Shown piece after piece: positions 1 through 5,089 of a stretch of DNA of 5,089 nucleotides. Each line of letters opens with the position of its first letter. Within the stretch, counting starts at the first letter, position 1. The DNA is from Firmicutes bacterium UBA5486 (GTDB lineage: Bacteria > Bacillota > UBA4882 > UBA10575). The notes beneath the pieces were generated by a model that was not told the DNA's origin, searched no databases, and saw only the letters and a program-made list of their open reading frames with translations. The position numbers were made by a program, and so were the translations under genes. The DNA is taken from positions 31,618-36,706 of the forward strand of contig DIPO01000058.1 in assembly GCA_002427045.1 (NCBI GenBank). The letters are read 5' to 3'.

Positions 1-23
1 GATGAAAGGCGAAATATGAGACT

Positions 24-44
24 GACGAGCGACGAGTATCGAGA
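24..44. repeat. Imperfect 7-bp tandem repeat, three units
   Basis: Three consecutive heptamers, GACGAGC, GACGAGT and ATCGAGA, lie head to tail about 50 bp upstream of the TetR start. The first two differ at one base and the third is more diverged. The block could be the tail of a longer degenerate intergenic repeat that continues left of the window. With only 21 bp visible, chance cannot be excluded. Confidence 0.35.
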
Positions 45-95
45 TCTATTTTCTAGGAAGAGTAAGCAAAATGTCCGGATACGAGGTGATCTAAA

Positions 96-647
96 GTGGC
101 AAAACCCGAACTTACTAAACAGTTAATCGCGGAAAAGCTTAAAGAACTGATGCTCAAGACTCATCTTGACAAAATAAGCGTTCAGGATATTGTCAGAGCC
201 TGTGGACTTAACCGGAAAACATTTTATTATCATTTCAAAGATAAACAGGAATTGGTCTGTTGGATTTTTGATCATGAATTTGCGAATCTTAGAGATTTAG
301 ACCAAAATAATACTATTATTGATGAGCTGATTGAGCGTTTGTATGAGAATAAGGATTTTTATGTGGCAGCTCTTACTTCAGATGCGCAAAACAACCTTCG
401 CGAACATTTATTTGAAATTATCTATGAGGCGATTATAAATAGAATCATAGAAATACTAGGAACGCGGAGGATGGCACTGGAAGATATGAAGATAATTGCT
501 AATTATTTCTCTAACGCAGTGGTTGGCTGTATTACTCAATGGGCAAGAGAAGGGATGAAGGCTTCACCCTTTGAATATAGCATTGATTTTCATCCGATAA
601 CCCAGGAATGCCTAAAATTTATTATTGATAAATATATTAAGGAATAA
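96..647 (+). CDS. TetR/AcrR-family transcriptional regulator, DhaS-like
   Basis: A 183-residue one-component DNA-binding regulator. The N-terminal TetR_N helix-turn-helix spans about residues 8-55; the recognition part runs from I27 to L53 and includes the family-typical RKTFYYHFKDK (40-50). The C-terminal half (about 75-180), with the FYVAAL segment and a late AVVGCITQWAREGM segment, resembles the TetR_C_8 domain found in DhaS-type regulators of Firmicutes. DhaS itself is a coactivator of a dihydroxyacetone kinase operon, but that role should not be transferred here because no dha gene is present. The start is GTG at 96, supported by GAGGTGAT at 83-90 with 5 nt spacing. Length is normal for the family and the frame is intact. 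The ligand is unknown. It is not recognisably BetI, the choline-responsive TetR regulator. It lies upstream of the importer on the same strand, but a terminator at 817-848 separates them, so control of the importer is unproven. Confidence 0.9.
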   Translation: MAKPELTKQLIAEKLKELMLKTHLDKISVQDIVRACGLNRKTFYYHFKDKQELVCWIFDHEFANLRDLDQNNTIIDELIERLYENKDFYVAALTSDAQNNLREHLFEIIYEAIINRIIEILGTRRMALEDMKIIANYFSNAVVGCITQWAREGMKASPFEYSIDFHPITQECLKFIIDKYIKE

Positions 648-743
648 GAGTTATCCGGCGGTTGGAATTTGTAATGTAATCAAGTAAAATACAAACAATA
701 TCCTTGGAATAGATCAACATGAATGGTTAAAAAAGTAAGTTAT

Positions 744-772
744 TTGAAAAACGCAGCTATCTATGGTATAGT
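744..772 (+). promoter_or_regulatory. Strong sigma-A-like promoter with extended -10
   Basis: TTGAAA (744-749) and TATAGT (767-772) are separated by exactly 17 nt, and a TG dinucleotide at 764-765 makes an extended -10. This is the best promoter match in the window. Transcription would start near 779. It lies about 100 nt after the TetR stop and fires into a hairpin plus terminator rather than directly into a gene. Confidence 0.6.
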
Positions 773-778
773 AATTAA

Positions 779-848
779 ATGCAATAAGATGAGTATCCAT
801 AAACTCATCAAAATTTAAAAATCACTTACATTTTGTAGGTGATTTTTT
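779..848 (+). ncRNA. Candidate ~70-nt small RNA or terminated leader
   Basis: The interval is bounded by the promoter at 744-772 and the terminator at 817-848. A transcript starting near 779 would contain a perfect 7-bp hairpin (GATGAGT 788-794 pairing with ACTCATC 803-809, 8-nt loop), an A/U-rich linker (810-816), then the terminator stem. The only ATG-initiated frame in it is 9 codons long (789-818) without a ribosome binding site, so it does not look coding. It matches no RNA family I recognise. It could be an independent sRNA, or a prematurely terminated leader of the importer operon that begins 218 nt after the terminator. No clear antiterminator pairing was found, which mildly favours the sRNA reading. 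Confidence 0.35.
817..848 (+). terminator. Rho-independent terminator
   Basis: The left arm AAATCACTTACA (819-830) pairs with the right arm TGTAGGTGATTT (834-845) over 12 bp with one G-U pair and a 3-nt loop. The stem can extend by two A-U pairs through 817-847. A run of six T ends at 848. The preceding run of five A (817-821) would give a T-run on the other strand, so it may work in both directions. It can end the short transcript from 779 as well as readthrough from the TetR gene. Confidence 0.75.
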
Positions 849-1055
849 GTACATTAAACCCCGCTATTTATTGGGTGAAATGGGAAGGTGTTACAGAATT
901 CATTTAGGAGAAGACGATTGCTGTTATAACGGATGAAGGAGACTTAAGGTTTATTTAACTTAAAATGTAGAGATTGGGCGATCCTTAATAAGGCTATCAC
1001 TATTTTGAAATAAATCTTAAATCAATTATGTAATTCTAAATTTAAAGATGAAAAG
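849..1055 (+). other. Non-coding stretch upstream of importer operon
   Basis: No gene is convincing here. A possible extended -10 element, TGTTATAAC (922-930), has no good -35 partner. A small CCTT/AAGG hairpin with an AAT loop sits at 983-993. The six-base direct repeat ACTTAA occurs at 942-947 and 958-963. Coding-like reading frames in 847-958 are short and interrupted. Operators for the importer, if any, should lie in this stretch, but no palindrome typical of a TetR-family site stands out. Confidence 0.4.
1005..1034 (+). promoter_or_regulatory. Candidate promoter of the importer operon
   Basis: TTGAAA (1005-1010) is followed after 16 nt by TATGTA (1027-1032), or after 18 nt by TGTAAT (1029-1034). 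The -35 is good and the -10 is poor. Transcription would start near 1040 and give a 5' leader of about 27 nt, a plausible length. The extended -10 at 922-930 is the main alternative. The poor -10 would fit an activated promoter, but that is only inference. Confidence 0.35.
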
Positions 1056-1063
1056 AAAAGGAG
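1056..1063 (+). promoter_or_regulatory. Ribosome binding site with unusually tight spacing
   Basis: AAAAGGAG ends at 1063, only 3 nt before the TTG at 1067, shorter than the usual 5-9 nt. In-frame ATT codons at 1070 and 1073 sit at 6 and 9 nt. An ATG at 1048 is in another frame and has no ribosome binding site of its own. The motif fixes the translation start to this neighbourhood but not the exact codon. Confidence 0.6.
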
Positions 1064-1066
1064 TGC

Positions 1067-2959
1067 TTGATTATTCGAATTTTAGAGAAGAAGTATGTCT
1101 TCTTATTTATATTAACGATATTATTATTACAATCTACATTTGGAATGCCTGTGGCAGCTAAAACCAGTGAAAAACCAAAACTGATTTTTGCTGATGCTGG
1201 TTGGGATAGTATCAGGGTTCATAATGAGATCGCCGCTGCCATAATTGAGAATGGATATGGTTATAAAACTGATGTTTTGACTGGTTCATCACCAATTGTA
1301 ATCAAAGGGCTGCGACAAGGCGATATTGATATCTGTATGGAAGCATGGACTGATAATATTATTGACGTTTACCAGCCTGGGATTGTTAAGGGGGGAATTT
1401 TAGAATTATCAGTTAATTATGATGATAATGCTCAAGGTTTATATGTTCCTACCTATGTGATTAAAGGAGATAAAGAGCGGGGGATTGAACCTTCTGCACC
1501 AGGCTTAAAATCAATTAAGGATCTACCAAAGTTTTGGCAGGTGTTTAAAGATCCTGATAATCCCTCCCAGGGCAGGATTTATGGTGCCCCCCCTAACTGG
1601 GTGGCGGATGAGATTCTCCGTACAAAGATGGAGACTTATGATTTACAGGAAGAGTATGATTATTTCAATCCTGGCTCTGATACTTCTCTTAATACTTCGA
1701 TTGTTTCTGCCTATGAAAAAGGAGAACCTTGGGTGGGATATTATTGGGACCCTACCTGGATAACAGGTAAGTATGATCTGACTCTACTTGAAGATGAACC
1801 TTATGCTCAGGAAAAATGGGAAGCGGGATATGCCTGTGAGTTTCCGGGTGTCAAAGTAACTGTAGCGGTTAACAAAGCAATGGTAGAAAAAGCACCGGAT
1901 GTAGTAGCATTTCTGAAAAACTATAAAACTAGCACGAAATTGAATAGTGAGTTCCTTGCTTATATGCAGGAGCATGGGGCGGATATGGATAAGACGGTAG
2001 ACTGGTTTTTCAAGGAATATGAGGATCTTTGGACCTCCTGGGTTCCCAAAGAAGTGGCCAACCAGGTAAAAGCGACATTGGGTACTGAGCAAGATCAGTC
2101 TAAAATAGATATAAATAAATTTCCTGAAGCCATCAGTATTAAGCTTGGAATCTATGTTGAAAAATTAGTGGATTGGTTAACCGAGCATTTTCAAGGATTT
2201 TTTGACTGGTTGGCTACAGGTGTAAAATGGATTGTTACTTGGATTAGAAGTATACTTTCCTTTATTCCCTGGTTTATTTTTATCATCCTTATCTTTTTAC
2301 TTGGATGGAAAATGGTCCATTGGAAAGCGGGCCTTGGATATGCCTTGATGACCTTTATTATTGGAGCACTGGGGCTTTGGAATGAGATGATTCTTACTCT
2401 TTCTATAGTTCTGACCGGAGTCATCATCTCGATTATCATTGGAATTCCGATCGGGATTTACATGGCGTATAACAATAAAGTAGAGGCTTTTATGAAACCT
2501 TTATTAGATGGGGCTCAGACTATGCCGAGCTTTGTTTATCTGATTCCGGCAATGATCTTTTTTGGCTTAGGTACTGTTCCAGCTGTTTTTTCTACGATTA
2601 TATATTCAATGCCGCCATGTATCAGATTAACTAATTTAGGGATTAGAAGAGTACCAACCGAGATGAGGGAAGCGGCCTATTCCTATGGCTCATCTACTTG
2701 GCAGGTTCTGACTAAAGTGGAATTACCCCAGGCAATGTCAACTATTATGGCTGGGATTAACCAGACCACAATGGCTGCGATGTCGATGGTTGTAATCTCT
2801 TCAATGATTGGGGCAAAGGGCCTGGGAGAAAATGTGCTGATTGCGATTAACCGGACTGATATTGCAATGGGTTTTGATTCCGGGATTAGTATTGTTTTCC
2901 TGGCGATCATAATTGACCGGATTACGCAAAGAATTTCGAATTCGCAAGAGAATAATTAA
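1067..2959 (+). CDS. Quaternary-amine ABC importer: binding protein-permease fusion (OpuA/ProU family)
   Basis: One 630-residue protein carries the ligand-binding and membrane parts of a glycine betaine-type importer. Residues 1-31 are a signal sequence (basic and hydrophobic stretch 8-21, possible cleavage after V29-A-A31) without a lipobox cysteine. Residues about 38-335 form an OpuAC-type binding domain rich in tryptophans that could build the aromatic cage for a quaternary amine (W46, W94, W178, W227, W231). Residues about 350-395 match the ProW-style region before the first membrane helix, with repeated Trp. Membrane segments lie near 397-413, 421-437, 441-466, 488-513, 560-580 and 604-618. 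The permease EAA loop runs from E535 to P554 with G541. The order is the reverse of lactococcal OpuABC, where the permease comes first. Start: TTG at 1067, because a TGA at 1049 closes the frame upstream, but the site is ambiguous. The ATPase gene follows after 19 nt. Substrate could be glycine betaine, choline, carnitine or proline betaine. Confidence 0.92.
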   Translation: MIIRILEKKYVFLFILTILLLQSTFGMPVAAKTSEKPKLIFADAGWDSIRVHNEIAAAIIENGYGYKTDVLTGSSPIVIKGLRQGDIDICMEAWTDNIIDVYQPGIVKGGILELSVNYDDNAQGLYVPTYVIKGDKERGIEPSAPGLKSIKDLPKFWQVFKDPDNPSQGRIYGAPPNWVADEILRTKMETYDLQEEYDYFNPGSDTSLNTSIVSAYEKGEPWVGYYWDPTWITGKYDLTLLEDEPYAQEKWEAGYACEFPGVKVTVAVNKAMVEKAPDVVAFLKNYKTSTKLNSEFLAYMQEHGADMDKTVDWFFKEYEDLWTSWVPKEVANQVKATLGTEQDQSKIDINKFPEAISIKLGIYVEKLVDWLTEHFQGFFDWLATGVKWIVTWIRSILSFIPWFIFIILIFLLGWKMVHWKAGLGYALMTFIIGALGLWNEMILTLSIVLTGVIISIIIGIPIGIYMAYNNKVEAFMKPLLDGAQTMPSFVYLIPAMIFFGLGTVPAVFSTIIYSMPPCIRLTNLGIRRVPTEMREAAYSYGSSTWQVLTKVELPQAMSTIMAGINQTTMAAMSMVVISSMIGAKGLGENVLIAINRTDIAMGFDSGISIVFLAIIIDRITQRISNSQENN

Positions 2960-2978
2960 TTTGAAGGTGGTGAGCTAT

Positions 2979-4163
2979 ATGTTAGAAAAAATTATTGTAA
3001 AAAATTTGACGAAAATTTTTGGCCCCAGGCCTAAGTTAGCCTTGGAAAGGTTAAGAAAAGGTTGGACTAAAAAACAGATAATGGAAAAAACCGGACAAAC
3101 AATTGGTATAAATAATGTGTCTTTCTCTGTGAATAAGGGGGAGATCTTTGTAATCATCGGCCTTTCCGGGAGTGGAAAATCAACTTTAATCAGATGCCTG
3201 AATCTTTTAAATCAGCCAACTTTAGGGGAGATAATAGTTGATGGCGAAAATATTGTTGCTTATGACCAAGACCAACTAAGAAAATTTAGGCAAGAAAAGA
3301 TTGCGATGGTTTTTCAACAGTTTGGTCTGTTTACTCATAGAACAGTCTTAGGTAATGTGGAGTATGGTTTAGAAATCAAGAAAATTGATAAGCAGGAAAG
3401 ACGGGAAATTGCGCTTAAAGCCATTGAAGAAGTGGGGCTTAAGGGATGGGAAGATAAGATGCCTCATGAGCTTAGCGGGGGTATGCAACAAAGGGTAGGA
3501 CTAGCCAGAGCACTAGCCAATGATCCTGATATTCTACTGATGGATGAGCCTTTTAGTGCCCTTGATCCTCTGATCAGAAGGGATATGCAGTCTGAATTAT
3601 TAGATTTACAATCTAAATTAAAGAAGACGATTGTTTTTATTACCCATGATATTAATGAAGCTTTCAAATTAGGGGATCGAGTTGCGGTCATGAGGGGCGG
3701 TTCCATTGTACAGATAGGCACCCCGGAAGAAATCTTAAATAATCCTTCTAATGAGTATATAGAGGATTTTGTGAAGGATATTGATCGTACTAAGGTCGTG
3801 CAAGCTAAAGATATTATGCAGCGGGCCAATGCCCTGGTTTCATTAAAAGACGGGGTTAGAGTAGCAATCCGGGAGATGCAAGCCAATGGTATCTCCAGTG
3901 TTTTTGTGGTAGACAAGCAGAGAAAAATAAAAGGGATTGTTACGATTGATGATTGTATTAAAGCAGCTAAGAAAGGAGAATCTTCTTTAGCAGAAATCTT
4001 AAAACAAGATTATTATACTATTAAAGAAGATGTTTATATCGAAGAACTGATTGATAAGGGTGTTAAGACTAAATATCCGATGGTAGTTGTTAATGATGAA
4101 AATAAATTGCTGGGGATTATTGTTCGGACTTCTATCTTAACTGGCTTATTAAGAAAGCCTTAA
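2979..4163 (+). CDS. opuAA: Glycine betaine/quaternary-amine ABC transporter ATPase with CBS domains (OpuAA/ProV)
   Basis: The ATP-hydrolysing subunit of the importer, 394 residues from ATG at 2979. Walker A is GLSGSGKST (61-69), the Q-loop glutamine is Q113, the signature is LSGGMQQR (165-172), Walker B is DILLMDEP (184-191), the D-loop is SALD (193-196) and the switch histidine is H223; all are intact. The N-terminal insert (about 14-45, with GPRPK and KKQIMEKTGQ) is characteristic of ProV/OpuAA. Two CBS domains follow at about 276-335 and 340-392; in lactococcal OpuA such a pair senses ionic strength and binds c-di-AMP. The protein ends in RKP just after the second CBS domain, without the acidic tail of lactococcal OpuAA. 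The frame is open back to 2913 inside the upstream gene, but ATG 2979 is preferred because AAGGTGG (2964-2970) lies 8 nt before it and the protein then begins as family members do. It is co-transcribed with the fusion gene 19 nt upstream. Confidence 0.95.
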   Translation: MLEKIIVKNLTKIFGPRPKLALERLRKGWTKKQIMEKTGQTIGINNVSFSVNKGEIFVIIGLSGSGKSTLIRCLNLLNQPTLGEIIVDGENIVAYDQDQLRKFRQEKIAMVFQQFGLFTHRTVLGNVEYGLEIKKIDKQERREIALKAIEEVGLKGWEDKMPHELSGGMQQRVGLARALANDPDILLMDEPFSALDPLIRRDMQSELLDLQSKLKKTIVFITHDINEAFKLGDRVAVMRGGSIVQIGTPEEILNNPSNEYIEDFVKDIDRTKVVQAKDIMQRANALVSLKDGVRVAIREMQANGISSVFVVDKQRKIKGIVTIDDCIKAAKKGESSLAEILKQDYYTIKEDVYIEELIDKGVKTKYPMVVVNDENKLLGIIVRTSILTGLLRKP

Positions 4164-4288
4164 GTTTTAAATGAAAAAATGTAGAATTTGCATTTCACTG
4201 AGCTTATAAAAAGCACAAATTGAATGAGATTGTATTTCTTATCAGACTTTCTTAGTTGTAGGGAAGAGACAACGAGCTTCATTTGGTC
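4164..4288. other. Convergent intergenic gap without a clear terminator
   Basis: These 125 bp lie between two converging genes. Only weak structures are visible: AATTTG pairing with CAAATT around a roughly 20-nt loop near 4184-4219, and a 5-bp GTTGT/ACAAC stem near 4254-4273. Neither is GC-rich or followed by a T-run on the relevant strand. Transcripts of opuAA and yfcE may therefore overlap at their 3' ends, or end by a factor-dependent route. Confidence 0.4.
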
Positions 4289-4846
4289 TTATATAATTTC
4301 CCGACTAACCTGTTTCTTATTGTCAATATTCCAAATTACGATCTCTTTTATCTCTGTTTCGAGGATGGCGATTGTTGGTGTCTCTTCCTGGTTTTTGGGT
4401 AATGCGGGACTGCCCGGGTTTAAGAAGAGTAAACCCTCTTCTTTTTTCAGCCCGGGTAAATGGGTGTGTCCAGAGATTACTACATCATAAGTAGCTGCTA
4501 TTTTTCTCTGTAGTGTTTCCGGGAATGAATGGTGCCCATGATGAACCAGGATCTTAAGTTCCGGAGTGATAATCTGAGAAGAATAAGAATCCAGCGGGTA
4601 TTCTAAAACCATCTGGTCAACTTCGGAGTCACAGTTGCCGCGGACGAAAATGAGGGGCTTTGATAAGGAATTTAATGCTTCAGCAAGCCGCTTGGGCTCA
4701 TACCCTTTGGGTAAAGGATTACGCGGCCCGTGATAGAGAACATCCCCGCAATGAATGATGAGCTCTGTTTCATGTAAAAAAATCTGATAAGCTTTCTGCC
4801 AGGCGGAAATAGAACCATGCGTATCACTAATGATGCCGATTTTCAT
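4289..4846 (-). CDS. yfcE: YfcE-family metallophosphoesterase
   Basis: A 185-residue cytosolic phosphodiesterase of the calcineurin-like (Metallophos_2) superfamily, close in length to E. coli YfcE. The two-metal site motifs are all present: SDTHG with D8 and H10, GD with D35, GNCD with N71, H103 in the HHGH segment, and SGHTH with H127 and H129, followed by the family NPGS (143-146). The segments HGPRN (39-43) and GNCDSEVDQM (70-79) are nearly identical to those I recall from E. coli YfcE, which points to this subgroup rather than the MJ0936-like branch. E. coli YfcE hydrolyses model phosphodiesters in vitro with manganese; the natural substrate is not established. The start is ATG at 4846 (minus strand), with AAGGAG at 4863-4858 and a somewhat long 11-nt spacer. 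It is a single gene converging on opuAA, with no evident functional link to the importer. Confidence 0.93.
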   Translation of the reverse strand: MKIGIISDTHGSISAWQKAYQIFLHETELIIHCGDVLYHGPRNPLPKGYEPKRLAEALNSLSKPLIFVRGNCDSEVDQMVLEYPLDSYSSQIITPELKILVHHGHHSFPETLQRKIAATYDVVISGHTHLPGLKKEEGLLFLNPGSPALPKNQEETPTIAILETEIKEIVIWNIDNKKQVSREII

Positions 4847-4890
4847 TCTGGAATCCGCTCCTTGTTTAGGTTTATGATTAAAAGTTAAAC

Positions 4891-4919
4891 TCTATATATC
4901 TTGGACAAAGACAAGTTAA
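4891..4919 (-). promoter_or_regulatory. Candidate yfcE promoter
   Basis: Read on the minus strand, TTAACT (4919-4914) is followed after 17 nt by TATAGA (4896-4891); each box matches 4 of 6 consensus bases. Transcription would begin near 4884, giving a leader of about 38 nt that contains the AAGGAG. Position and spacing are good but the boxes are only fair. One copy of the direct repeat at 4918-4927 abuts the -35 box. Confidence 0.4.
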
Positions 4920-4978
4920 GGGGAATTATGTAACTTCCTCAATTTGTGCAAAATGTCACCGTTTTTGCAAGGGGAATT
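4918..4978. repeat. Paired 10-bp direct repeats flanking an inverted repeat
   Basis: AAGGGGAATT occurs exactly at 4918-4927 and again at 4969-4978, 51 bp from start to start, close to five helical turns. Between them a perfect 7-bp inverted repeat, TGCAAAA (4947-4953) and TTTTGCA (4963-4969), encloses 9 nt. The array sits just upstream of the candidate yfcE promoter and just before a candidate promoter on the other strand, so it may be a regulatory site. There is no T-run after the inverted repeat, so it does not look like a terminator. Confidence 0.4.
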
Positions 4979-5007
4979 TTGAGATTCTTTGTTTCACTTT
5001 ATATTAA
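4979..5007 (+). promoter_or_regulatory. Candidate rightward promoter
   Basis: TTGAGA (4979-4984; 5 of 6 consensus bases) and TATTAA (5002-5007; 4 of 6) are spaced by 17 nt. It would drive a gene beyond the right end, divergent from yfcE. No credible start codon with an open frame is seen in the 82 nt that remain. A 10-bp palindrome AAGGTACCTT lies downstream at 5056-5065. The region is AT-rich, so chance matches are likely. Confidence 0.25.
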
Positions 5008-5089
5008 TTATGCATTCCGTAAATTACAATTATAACTGATGATTCATGTGCAGGGAAGGTACCTTTTATAGATGCTTTTTGCGATGTAA

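Noticed and set aside
96..647. Calling the TetR protein BetI, the choline-responsive repressor, because of the nearby importer
   Set aside because: The C-terminal domain is of the DhaS-like type, no bet genes are present, and a terminator separates it from the importer.
858..892. Fragments resembling cobalamin riboswitch core (CCCCGCTA, GGTGAAA, GGGAAGGTG)
   Set aside because: They occur in the wrong order and without the flanking stems; the importer is also not a cobalamin-related gene.
847..936. Small ORF of 29 codons from TTG 847, with AGGTGAT just upstream as a possible ribosome binding site
   Set aside because: The supposed binding site is the right arm of a strong terminator stem, the start codon is weak, and the peptide resembles nothing I know.
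1048..1161. 37-codon ORF from ATG 1048 overlapping the fusion gene start
   Set aside because: It has no ribosome binding site and runs out of frame through the signal peptide region of a clearly real gene.
1784..2092. Minus-strand open frame of 102 codons inside the fusion gene
   Set aside because: It lies wholly within the conserved binding domain on the other strand and shows no recognisable protein features; other antisense frames at 2191-2439, 2683-2910, 2975-3157 and 3464-3916 are rejected likewise.
2913..2978. Longer N-terminus for the ATPase, starting at ATG 2913 inside the upstream gene
   Set aside because: The added 22 residues overlap the permease tail, have no ProV-like sequence, and ATG 2979 has its own well-spaced ribosome binding site.
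4184..4273. Terminator for the convergent opuAA/yfcE pair
   Set aside because: The available stems are short and AT-rich with large loops, and no T-run follows on either strand.
4224..4490. Plus-strand open frame of 88 codons antisense to yfcE
   Set aside because: It mostly mirrors the conserved C-terminal half of yfcE and has no convincing ribosome binding site.

Overview
The window holds four protein genes from what looks like a low-GC Firmicute, probably a clostridial relative. This rests on AT-rich intergenic DNA, strong AGGAG-type ribosome binding sites, GTG and TTG starts, sigma-A-like promoter boxes, and a TetR regulator with the DhaS-type C-terminal domain common in Firmicutes. The exact taxon cannot be read from the sequence. 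No rRNA, tRNA, CRISPR array, transposase or phage gene was seen.

Layout: a short left edge carries an imperfect 7-bp tandem repeat (24-44). A TetR-family regulator (96-647, +) follows. Next comes a 419-bp gap containing a well-formed promoter, a small hairpin and an intrinsic terminator in a row (744-848), which could specify an RNA of about 70 nt; the rest of the gap (849-1066) is the probable leader of the next operon. That operon (1067-4163, +) is a compact two-gene quaternary-amine ABC importer of the OpuA/ProU family. Its first gene encodes one protein with an extracytoplasmic binding domain at the N-terminus and the permease at the C-terminus. Its second encodes the ATPase with two CBS domains. 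A YfcE-type metallophosphoesterase (4289-4846, -) converges on the operon. Its upstream region (4847-5089) holds a candidate promoter, two 10-bp direct repeats and an inverted repeat.

How the genes fit together: two copies of the fused protein and two of the ATPase would be enough for a complete importer of glycine betaine or a related compound (choline, carnitine, proline betaine), driven by ATP and probably gated by the CBS domains. The TetR gene lies upstream on the same strand, but a terminator separates it from the importer, so regulation of the importer by it is only a guess. The phosphoesterase appears functionally unrelated.

Most of the window is ordinary. The points most worth a second look are the orphan promoter-hairpin-terminator cassette, the binding-domain-first fusion order with its ambiguous start codon, and the repeat cluster upstream of yfcE.
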